A stretch of DNA of 64,000 bases from NCBI RefSeq assembly GCF_021155775.2, contig NC_060233.1, positions 20,494,037 through 20,558,036 on the forward strand. Reading direction: 5' to 3'. A program made the position numbers and the translations under genes. The stretch is from Neodiprion pinetum. Its lineage: Eukaryota; Arthropoda; Insecta; Hymenoptera; Diprionidae. This document shows, piece after piece, positions 1 to 8,147 of the stretch (positions are counted from its first letter, which is position 1; each line of letters opens with the position of its first letter). Under the pieces are notes generated by a model. The model did not search any database. It saw only the letters and a program-made list of their open reading frames with translations, and was not told the DNA's origin.

Positions 1-240
1 GTATATTACAGAGTAATCAAGTAAAGATAAAGGTACAAAATAAAACGTTGTAATACAATAGGTGCGTGGAATAAATATACACGTGCTCAATACAATACAC
101 TCAGTTACTGAGTCCCGTCTAATCCAAGACGACCCGGTCAGTTTTGACTCACTCGACAGACTACCTCTATCGTTCGCTTACAGTCGTTTATTACCCATGT
201 ATAAGTGACATCTATACTTTCACACGCATTGTACATTTGT
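1..240. other. Unassigned sequence left of the satellite array
   Basis: This stretch is less AT-rich than what follows and does not match the SatA monomer. I see no reading frame, RNA gene or repeat end in it. It may be the edge of another mobile element cut by the window boundary. Confidence 0.3.
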
Positions 241-2213
241 ATATTTCTCATGATCTTCGCATATATGAACAATATGAATGATAAATTTATTTAACCATTT
301 TTTTCTTTCAACAATTTTGTATATATATGAATTATCCACTGATATAATTAAATACAAATGAGGGCAATTGAATCAAATAAATCAGTGATAATCAAAAGAA
401 TTCATTTCAATAAATCATTTTTTTTGAATTCAAGAATAATTAATTTTGAAAAATTGAAAATATGAAATTAAATAACTAATCATACATCTATCCGTAAGTT
501 TTCTACAGACTTTTCAATAAGTTCTAATCCATTGTACAAATGTTCCAAATTACAATCCATAAGGGACATTGAATGGCATTTTTTTAATAAATACTATTTT
601 TATTCAAATTCATATGTGAGCGAATAATTGAAAAATACAAAGAATTCTTCTAATTATTATATTCATTTTCAAAAAATTTAATTCATGTGAAAGTTTTTTT
701 CTTCTTTAATTTCCTTCCTTTTAAAAGTGAATTGGAAATCATAATATATATGAATAAAATATGAATAATGAATTTATTTATCATTCAATTTATTTAATCA
801 ATTACATATATACAAATTATACAATAATATTATCGATTAGAAATGTATGCGAATAAATTTAATGATTCAATGATATAAAAAGAAATAATAAAAATGAATC
901 ATATTTCCTAAATTAAAAAATAATCAGATTTTGAAAATTAAAATTATCGGATAGAATAACTGATTATTCATCTGTCTGTGTGTTTCCTTTAGACGTTTCA
1001 ATACGTTCTGATCCATTGTATAAATGTTCCGAATTGCAATCCATAAAGGACATTGGATTGCATTTTTTCAATGAATAATATTTTTATCTTAATTGATACG
1101 TAAACGAGTCATCAAAAAATATATAGAATTTTATTCATGAATGTGTTTATTTTCAAAAAATTTAATGAATTTGAGAATTTTTTTATTTTATGAAATTTTC
1201 CTTTTTTTGAAATTGAATTGAAAATTATAATATATATAAATAAAATATAAAAAACAAATTTGTTCATCATTTTCTTTTATTTAATCAATTATATATATAT
1301 ATACAAACTTTGCATTAAGATAATTCAATATGAATGGTGGTAATTAAATTGAATAATTCAATGATATAAAAAATAATGAATTTGAATGAATTATATTTCT
1401 CAAATTCACAAGTAATTTGTTTTTCAAAATTAAAAATATGAACTAGAATAACTGATTATTCATCTGTCTGTGTGTTTTCTTGAGACGTTTCAAAAAGTTC
1501 CAATCCATTGTGTGAATGTTTCAAATTACAGTCCATAAAGGACATTGGATAGCATTTTTTCAATGAATAATATTTTTATTCTAATTAATATGTAAGCAAA
1601 TAATCAAAAAATATATAAGATTTTTTTCATATTTGCATTTATTTTCAAAAAAATTTATAAATTTGAGAATTTTTTCATATTATGAAATTTTCCTTTTCAT
1701 GAAATTGAATTGGAAATTAGAATATATATAAATAGAATCTGAATGATGAATTTATTTATCATTTTCTTTCATTTAATCAATTATATATATATACAAACTT
1801 TACATTAGGATGATTCAATATGAATGGTGGAAATTAAATTGAATAATTTAACGATATAAAAAATTATAAATTCAAATAAATCATATTTCTCAAATTAAAA
1901 AATTATCCGTTTTTCGAAATTAAAAATATGAAATTAAGTGACTAATCATTTATCTATCTGTACGTTTTCTTCAGACTTTTCGATAAGTTCCAATGCATTG
2001 TATAAATGTTCCAAACTCCAATCCATGAAGTACATCAAATGGCATTTTTTTAATGAATCATTTTTTCATTTCAATTGATATGTGATCAAATAATCAAAAA
2101 CTACATAGAATTTTTTTGATAACTATGTTACCTCTGAAAAATTTATTTGTTGTAAGAATTTTTTTTTAGAAAAATTTTTTTTTTTCGAAACTGAATTCAA
2201 AATTACAATATAT
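241..2213. repeat. Satellite SatA, block 1 (about 4 monomers of ~485 bp)
   Basis: The diagnostic core (ATCCATTGTA, then AATGTTCCAAATTACAATCC and an A/T-rich tail ending GGCATTTTTT) recurs near 531, 1015, 1507 and 1997, which gives spacings of 484, 492 and 490 bp. Monomers are diverged in sequence but keep the same order of sub-motifs, including CATCTGTCTGTATGTTTTC and GTGAGCGAATAAT. There is no coding potential. The array continues on the far side of the retrotransposon at 2214-10117. Confidence 0.85.
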
Positions 2214-2520
2214 TGTAACGTTTTAGGGCGTTACGTTAATAAAATATGGATCCGCGAGTTTACTTATTAAGTCGAAGAAATCAAGAGCGTGAATAACAAG
2301 CCAAAATCAAAGGCGAAATTAAAATGTTGTGAAAAGCTTTTAATGCGTAATACGTGTTTCTTGTTTAAAGTCTGAAATAAGACTGTTTTTACAATAATAT
2401 CGGTTGGCGCAGCAACCTTATTCTTTTTAAAGACATAAGAGGTTTATAAACGTCTTTTATTTATGCTGACTACTAGATCATTAAAGAGGGGGCAAAAGGG
2501 TGATTTCACCCTTTGTAACA
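2214..2520 (-). repeat. 3' LTR of the dNK-carrying gypsy element
   Basis: It starts TGTAACG and ends TGTAACA on the plus strand, and has the same 307-bp length as the copy at 9811-10117. It differs from that copy at two sites (TTGTTTAAAG versus TTGTTGAAAG, and TTATTTATGC versus TTATCTATGC). A short hairpin (AAAGGGTGA/TTTCACCCTTT) sits beside its right edge on the plus strand. Confidence 0.95.
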
Positions 2521-2536
2521 CTACTCCCCCCCGAGG
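2521..2536 (-). promoter_or_regulatory. Polypurine tract (plus-strand primer site)
   Basis: On the minus strand the sequence CCTCGGGGGGGAGTAG abuts the 3' LTR directly. A G-run next to the 3' LTR is the usual position for the plus-strand priming purine tract of reverse transcription. Confidence 0.75.
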
Positions 2537-3507
2537 AAAAGAGTCGTTCCGACTCGGGAAAGATAAAACAATTTCAAAAATAGTCTAGTAGTCAGTGCTC
2601 AAAGGTGAGTTGGAGCTGTGGCTCTAAAAATTTAAGAACTCCCTTTTTTACTATCTGGCATTTGCCCACAGTCTCAAGGTAAACCACAGAAAACCTTGAG
2701 CAGATAGTTGAGCGTTAAATAATCTCAAAAATTTATGTGCCATGTTTTATAAAGGTCAGTGTCAATGAGTGTTATGTGGCTTCATGAATTCAAAGTTAAC
2801 AGCAACGGTCCAGATCGATGTCGAAAAGAAATCCAATCCTCTTCATGAAGGATTGTCCAAACGAAACAGGTTCGGGTGAAAACATCGAGGCGGGAACCGA
2901 AAATTCCAGGACCCAACAGGATAAAAAAAAAAAACAGACTCCTTTTCACAGGAAATAGGGAAATAGATGGGTGACTGATCCTAATCTTCTTTAGAAATAG
3001 TTCACCCTAGAGTTTTGGAAGGACAAATGTGAGTGATGGTATAACAATTCAAATTCACTAAGTGAATTTGGGAGAATACTTGAATAAAGTAAATTGAATA
3101 TGTATTCAAAAGAAAAGAAACGATCTTATCTGATTCTTTTCTGCGTATTTCTTCAAAATAAGGCCACCAGTCATCCTCAGGAATCGGGGAAAAATTGGAT
3201 GGGAAAAGGCTGTGTCAAGTAACCTGAAAAAGTACTCACAAAAACTGACACTTAAGGTTAATAAAATGTGAAAATCAAGCAATCGCTCATCGACCTCGAA
3301 AAATAATCGTGGCTCTTTTCACATTAATAAACCAAAGCCTATTCGACACAAAACTCGATTCCAAAAAAGAAGTTTCTAGAAAGAAACAACCGAAGAAAAC
3401 AAATCTCAAATTGATTAGCAACGCAGAAATAACAAATCATTACAAGAAAAGTAGTCATTGAAGACAATCCTTATACAATTCCGCCGAACCACTCAAGAGC
3501 ACACAAC
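2537..3507. other. Non-coding internal region between 3' LTR and antisense gene
   Basis: About 970 bp of the element have no frame of useful length on either strand. For the antisense gene starting at 3508 this is the upstream side, so it would hold its promoter or further 5' exons. A weak TATA-like TTATACAA lies near 3472. I see no other motif I can defend. Confidence 0.4.
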
Positions 3508-3970
3508 ATGAACCCGAACTCAAAAGAACATATTTCCCTAAATGCGGGAGCATTATCACGCAAATGTCTCCCGGGTAATATCGAAGATCTCTCAGAAAAA
3601 GAAATCTGTGATTTTCTTGATTCAAAATGGGAAGAAATGTCATGTGGCAAGTTAGAAGGATTTCAAGAGAAAGGCAGAATGGATTATTCTTGCGAATCTT
3701 GCTTCATCCTCCAGTAAGTTCATCATATCGAATAACACAAATAAATTATAAAAAACATAAAAACATTTTTTTTTAAACAGCTCAGAACCCAAATTACTGG
3801 ACCATATAATATCCTTTCACCTCACATTCTACGAAGAAAAGGCTAAATGTTGGATCTGTGGCCAAAGTCTGTTCATTGCAAAAAGAGGGACGAGTGGGTG
3901 CAATGAATGCGAAAAAGTGAAAGAGGAAATTAAAAAAATTAAAAATGTTACTCGTTACTTTCTTTTTTAA
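3508..3970 (+). CDS. Antisense two-exon zinc-finger ORF inside the retrotransposon
   Basis: Exon 1 is 3508-3713, the intron is 3714-3780 (67 nt), and exon 2 is 3781-3970. The ATG has a good insect context (CACAACATGAAC). The donor is CCA|GTAAGT and the acceptor TTTTAAACAG, behind a T-rich tract. The spliced frame is open for 131 codons and ends TAA; AATAAA signals follow at 3993 and 4010. Splicing joins C62-x2-C65 in exon 1 to H77-x4-H82 in exon 2, a C2H2 or BED-like finger, followed by C92-x2-C95-x13-C109-x2-C112 and a basic, lysine-rich tail. It runs opposite to gag-pol and converges on the dNK. I do not recognise the family; a nucleic-acid-binding role is inferred only from the fingers. 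It could also be a captured host fragment. Confidence 0.6.
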
Positions 3971-4043
3971 TTACATTGATTGTTGAAATTAGAATAAAGT
4001 TTCTTATTGAATAAATCCCTTAAACCCCAAACAAGAAATTTCT

Positions 4044-4724
4044 CTAGCCTTGTCCGTGTGTCATTGCAAAACAAAAACTAGAATGAACTTGGCCGGCTGT
4101 GGATTCTGCATTGATAACCAAAACAGGAGCCGATAAAGAAGAAAAGGTTTGTTTTACTAGCCAATCTTCATGAACCTCATGGATAGTTCTGAGTAGCTCT
4201 GAAGAAATATTCGATTCTTCCTCACGAGAACGGGAACTAACTCGAACAAAAGAAGTTTCTGGGGAAACTCGCAAATAAACAATCAAATCTACTCTGAGCT
4301 CAGACGAGCGAATGAGAAGATCAAAATTTTTTGTCAATAAATGAGATTCGAAGTCGCGAAAATTACCTAACCTTCGACGAGCTTCTACAAAACAATTGCT
4401 ACTGAATATCGATCTTTCCATCACCTTTACAGGCAATGAAGTCGTCTGCAGATGTCTATCTAACATAACCATTTGAGCGAAATGCTGAAAATAATAGCAA
4501 TAACGATCTGGGTTCTGATACATCAAATCTAAAAGATTAATTCCAGCTACATTTCGATATTCTTCAAGAGGTTCTAAAAGTGTACAGACCTGGCGATCTG
4601 CTAAAAACCTCTTGGTGAAAGTTGTTTTTCCGCATCCGATATTTCCTTCTATAATAATCGTGAGCGGTCGAGTTTTACTCAAATGAATTCCGAAAGGTGA
4701 ATTCTTCTCCCAATCGATGACCGA
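4044..4724 (-). CDS. Deoxynucleoside kinase (dNK/TK2 family) as retrotransposon cargo
   Basis: Deoxynucleoside kinases transfer the ATP gamma-phosphate to the 5'-OH of deoxynucleosides in the salvage pathway. Numbering from the TTG codon at 4682 (212 residues), the features are: P-loop GNIGCGKTT (13-21); EPLEEYRN (37-44) with the catalytic-base glutamate; LLDLMYQNP; FQ (65-66) for base recognition; ERSIFS (89-94); and the LID arginines in RSREEES (151-157). Order and spacing fit the insect dNK/TK2 group, where the tryptophan of the EPxEKWRN segment is here tyrosine. The frame opens at a 3' splice site (exon start 4724), adding 14 residues, and has no ATG before the P-loop. It therefore needs splicing from an upstream exon or a non-AUG start. 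The coding part is intronless, unlike typical host dNK genes, which suggests mRNA capture. No stop or frameshift is present. Confidence 0.9.
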   Translation of the reverse strand, partial: SVIDWEKNSPFGIHLSKTRPLTIIIEGNIGCGKTTFTKRFLADRQVCTLLEPLEEYRNVAGINLLDLMYQNPDRYCYYFQHFAQMVMLDRHLQTTSLPVKVMERSIFSSNCFVEARRRLGNFRDFESHLLTKNFDLLIRSSELRVDLIVYLRVSPETSFVRVSSRSREEESNISSELLRTIHEVHEDWLVKQTFSSLSAPVLVINAESTAGQVHSSFCFAMTHGQG

Positions 4725-4781
4725 CTGTAAAGAAGATCAAGTCGATCACAGTCGTCAAGGGTGTTCGTTTGAAGATCTAAC
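4725..4781 (-). other. Candidate 57-nt phase-0 intron joining integrase to dNK
   Basis: The donor is GAG|GTTAGATC at 4781, and the acceptor GATCTTCTTTACAG ends at 4725 after a pyrimidine-rich stretch. Integrase and dNK are in the same frame and both boundaries are phase 0. The intron contains the integrase TGA (4755-4757) plus two further in-frame stops. Splicing would fuse integrase residue E (codon 4784-4782) to the dNK exon. The donor is weaker than GTAAGT. The same acceptor could instead serve a long env-like splice from a donor near the 5' end. Confidence 0.55.
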
Positions 4782-5975
4782 CTCGAAGGATGTCCCTGGT
4801 CTTGGAGAAATTGTTCCAGGTTGATCCTCTTCAAAAGGAGCAAGACGATCCAAGTGAACCACTTTCTGACGCGAATGAGGAGATCTTCGGATTCTATAAA
4901 CAACATCATTTATCCGGTTAACCACTAAGTAAGGGCCTTCCCAATTTCTTTGTAGTTTTGGACATCGTCCTTTCTGTCTTCGAGGTTGAAAGAGCCAGAC
5001 AGAATCTCCAGGATTAAATTTTAAATCTCTGGCTCGAATATCATAACGAGTTTTCAATTTATCTGAAGCCATAGAAATTCTATTCCTAGCAAAGTGATGA
5101 ATTTCTTCTAAACGTTGTTGTAATAAAAAGGCATAATCTGTTTGATGCTGTCTTTGCACAGGAACAGGGCCTTTCTCTAAATCTGACGGAAGTCGAAGAT
5201 TTCTTCCAGTAAGCATGAGGGCTGGCGTCTGTTTCGTCGTCTCATGAATCGCAGATCTGTAAGATAAGAGGAAGAAAGGGATCCAGGAGTCCCAGTCTCT
5301 TTGATTCTGTTCGACGAAGGACGACAAATATTGTAGCAAAGTCCGATTTAGACGCTCTATCATGCCGTCAGATTGTGGATGCAAAGGAGTTGTACGAGTT
5401 TTTCTAACCCCTAAAATCTGAGTAACCTCTTTAATTAAGGTTGACTCAAAATTTCGGCCTTGATCGGTATGAAGTTCTAGAGGAACTCCGTGTCTACAAA
5501 TAAATTCTTTAACGAATGCCTGTGCTACAGTAGAGGCTTCTTGATCAGCGAGAGGAACCACTTCAGGCCACTTAGTAAAATAATCAGCAATAACCAAAGC
5601 ATATTTATTTCCAGAATGGGTTATCGGGAGAGGTCCAAGAATATCCATTGCTATCCTTTCAAATGGAGCTCCCACGTTGTAAATTTGAAGAGAGCTTTGT
5701 CCCTTCGCTCGAGGTCTTTTCTTTGCCGTGCAGATTCGACATCTTCGACACCAATCTTCAACGTCCATCCGACAACGGGGCCAAAAGTAGAAGTTGCGAA
5801 TTCTGCCCAGAGTTTTATTTGAAGCGAAATGTCCGCCTGCAGGAGAATCATGATAAAGAGCAAGAATCTCTGGAACTCGTGACCTGGGAACCAAAAGTTG
5901 CCACCTGATTTCTTTCAAGTCTGCAGATTCCCATTTTCGGTATAAAATTCCATCAATTAAAAGAATAGAGTCCCA
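4755..5975 (-). CDS. pol: Ty3/gypsy integrase (3' part of pol)
   Basis: This is the integrase domain of the polyprotein, which inserts the cDNA into host DNA. Numbered from the TTG at 5918, it has an HHCC zinc domain (H23, H30, C60, C63) and a DD35E core with D92, D152 and E188. A GPY/F-like module (WEGPY near residue 329) follows and there is no chromodomain. The frame is the same as the upstream protease-RT frame and is separated from it only by the TAA at 5976-5978. The C-terminus ends at TGA 4755-4757, inside the candidate intron. Confidence 0.93.
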   Translation of the reverse strand, partial: WDSILLIDGILYRKWESADLKEIRWQLLVPRSRVPEILALYHDSPAGGHFASNKTLGRIRNFYFWPRCRMDVEDWCRRCRICTAKKRPRAKGQSSLQIYNVGAPFERIAMDILGPLPITHSGNKYALVIADYFTKWPEVVPLADQEASTVAQAFVKEFICRHGVPLELHTDQGRNFESTLIKEVTQILGVRKTRTTPLHPQSDGMIERLNRTLLQYLSSFVEQNQRDWDSWIPFFLLSYRSAIHETTKQTPALMLTGRNLRLPSDLEKGPVPVQRQHQTDYAFLLQQRLEEIHHFARNRISMASDKLKTRYDIRARDLKFNPGDSVWLFQPRRQKGRCPKLQRNWEGPYLVVNRINDVVYRIRRSPHSRQKVVHLDRLAPFEEDQPGTISPRPGTSFEVRSSNEHP

Positions 5976-5978
5976 TTA
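5976..5978 (-). other. pol: In-frame TAA splitting pol between RNase H and integrase
   Basis: The codons before the stop read K-I-Y-W-A and those after read W-D-S-I-L-L-I-D-G in the same frame, which is typical of the linker before the gypsy integrase zinc domain. No frameshift is needed to reconnect the parts. A recent single-base mutation is the simplest reading. Confidence 0.8.
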
Positions 5979-8147
5979 AGCCCAATAAATTTTCAAATCT
6001 GACTCGGCTAAAGATATCTCCTGCCAGTCTGGGCGAGTTTCTGCTTCTTTCCAAGACTTCACTTGATTCAAAGTGTCGTCCTCTTGTTGCGATTTTCTCC
6101 ATTCCTCCTGGTTATTTTCGAAAGAAATCTTCCGTATTATAAGAGAGGGGTCACGATTTTTCTCTAATCGTGCACACTGTTTACACTCTGGCATTTCCTC
6201 GCAGGGTCTACGAGAGAGAGCATCGGCGTTTCCATGATGAATTCCTGCTCGATGACGAATATCAAAATCGTACTGACCGAGCCTTTCTAACCATCTAGCT
6301 ACCTGACCTTCGGGAGATTTAAACGAGAGTAGCCACCTGAGAGAAGCATGATCTGTACGTATCAAAAATCTCCTGCCGTACAAATAATGGTGAAAATGTA
6401 CTACGGTCTTAACAACAGCTAAAAGCTCTCTACGAGTGACACAATAATTCCTCTCAGTTTTACTCAAAACTCTGCTGAAATAGCTTATCACTCTCTCTTG
6501 ACCTCCCTGAATTTGTGACAGAACCCCGCCTATTCCTGAAAGAGATGCATCCGTATCTAAAATAAAAGGAATTTCGACCTCTGGGTAAGCTAAAATCGGC
6601 GAAGAAATAAGATTTTCCTTTAATTTCTTGAAAGCCTCTTCGCATTCCGGGGTCCAGTCAAAAGGAATCTTGATTCCGGTCAAATGATGGAGAGGTTTAG
6701 CTATACTAGCGAAACCTTTTACAAATCTTCTGTAATACGTACAAAGGCCTAAAAAGCTTTGAACTTGTTCTTTATTCATAGGTGTCGGCCAAGAAGAAAC
6801 CTTCTCTATTTTGGATGGGTCGGTCTTCACACCTTGTGCTGAAACGATATGTCCAAGGAAGCTTACTTCTTTCTGGAATAGATGGCATTTTTTCGGGCTC
6901 ATTTTCAGACCTGCTTGCTTCAGCCTAGCGAAAACTTGTCTGAGATTTTGAACTTCTTCTTCAAAGTTCTTGCCAAAAACGATTATATCGTCTAAATAAA
7001 CGAGGCATATTTTGCCAGTGAGCCCATGGAGAACAGCCCCCATCATTCGTTCAAAGGTAGCCGGGGCATTACTCAAACCAAACGGCATAACCTTGAACTG
7101 CCATAATCCTCCTAAGCCCGTAACAAAAGCTGTTTTTTCTCTATCTAGAGGATCCATTTCGACCTGCCAGTATCCGCTCTGAAGATCTATGGTGCTGAAC
7201 CAAGTTGCACCAGCTATCAGGTCGAGTGTCTCGTCGATTCTGGGTAGAGGGTAAGAATCTTTCTTCGTTATATCGTTCAGCTTCCTGTAATCGATACAAA
7301 ATCGTTTGGATCCGTCCTTTTTGTTAACAAGGACGATTGGTGAGGCCCAGGGACTAGACGATGGTTCAATCACATCGTTCTTTAGCATGTCTTCCACAAG
7401 TTTCTTCACCTCTTCTCGGGCGTTAAGAGCGAGTCTTCGAGGAGCTTGTTTAATTGGTGAACTCTCTCCGACGTCGATCTTGTGCTTGACAGAAGTACAT
7501 CGGCCCTTATCACCACTATCTTTGGCGAAAGAATCTATAAATTCTAGCAAAAGAGATTTAAATGATTCTACCTGAGCCGAATTTAACGAAATCGAAGATT
7601 TCTCAACAAGGCTCTGCAAATGTAAAGGAAAATGTTGTTGCAAATCTTCCTCCGAAAGTTCTATTTCTCGAATTCTAGGAGGGGTCCAATAAATTCCATT
7701 TTTATTTGTACAGAGAGTTATTTCGCGATTGTTTGAAACTAGTGAATTTCTCTTAGTCGAGATAACACAGTTATGAGTTGTAAGAAAGTCTATTCCCAAA
7801 ATACCTTCATCCTCTATATCTGCTATAAAAACCTTATGTGGAGAGTCGATGCACCCAAAAAGGTTAATTTGGACAGTAAGCTGTCTCAAAACCGGGGTCG
7901 TCTCTCCAGTGGCTGTTTGCAGAGAAAAAGAGGGAACAATCTGGTCATCGGATTTAAAGAGATCCGATCGAACTACGGTTACTTCCGCGCCCGTGTCTAT
8001 TACCCACAGACAATCGACGCCATTAACAGTACCACGCGCGTAAAGACCAGACTGTCGCAGACTTCTAATTAAAAACTGTTCTCTAAGAGGGCTTTCACTT
8101 CTAACAATCTGCGATGATTTTCGCCCTGACAAATCATCTGAAATTAG
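5976..8147 (-). CDS. pol: Ty3/gypsy Pol: protease, reverse transcriptase, RNase H
   Basis: It is entered from gag by -1 frameshift at 8147; the first pol-frame codon is CTA. Counting from the TTG at 8132, the protease motif is DTGAE (46-50), RT has IDYRKLN and YLDD (379-382), and RNase H has LDTDAS (D526, D528). The order PR-RT-RH-IN is that of Metaviridae. It is 718 codons long and ends at an in-frame TAA, after which the same frame continues into integrase. So this copy is either inactivated by one nonsense change or relies on readthrough. Confidence 0.95.
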   Translation of the reverse strand, partial: LISDDLSGRKSSQIVRSESPLREQFLIRSLRQSGLYARGTVNGVDCLWVIDTGAEVTVVRSDLFKSDDQIVPSFSLQTATGETTPVLRQLTVQINLFGCIDSPHKVFIADIEDEGILGIDFLTTHNCVISTKRNSLVSNNREITLCTNKNGIYWTPPRIREIELSEEDLQQHFPLHLQSLVEKSSISLNSAQVESFKSLLLEFIDSFAKDSGDKGRCTSVKHKIDVGESSPIKQAPRRLALNAREEVKKLVEDMLKNDVIEPSSSPWASPIVLVNKKDGSKRFCIDYRKLNDITKKDSYPLPRIDETLDLIAGATWFSTIDLQSGYWQVEMDPLDREKTAFVTGLGGLWQFKVMPFGLSNAPATFERMMGAVLHGLTGKICLVYLDDIIVFGKNFEEEVQNLRQVFARLKQAGLKMSPKKCHLFQKEVSFLGHIVSAQGVKTDPSKIEKVSSWPTPMNKEQVQSFLGLCTYYRRFVKGFASIAKPLHHLTGIKIPFDWTPECEEAFKKLKENLISSPILAYPEVEIPFILDTDASLSGIGGVLSQIQGGQERVISYFSRVLSKTERNYCVTRRELLAVVKTVVHFHHYLYGRRFLIRTDHASLRWLLSFKSPEGQVARWLERLGQYDFDIRHRAGIHHGNADALSRRPCEEMPECKQCARLEKNRDPSLIIRKISFENNQEEWRKSQQEDDTLNQVKSWKEAETRPDWQEISLAESDLKIYWA

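Noticed and set aside
4044..4724. dNK as an ordinary host gene with a retroelement nearby
   Set aside because: It lies between integrase and the purine tract/3' LTR, well inside the matching LTRs and the single target duplication.
4679..4909. 76-codon frame overlapping integrase and dNK starts
   Set aside because: It is the +1 shadow of the integrase C-terminus. The ATGA overlap with the dNK TTG is coincidental.
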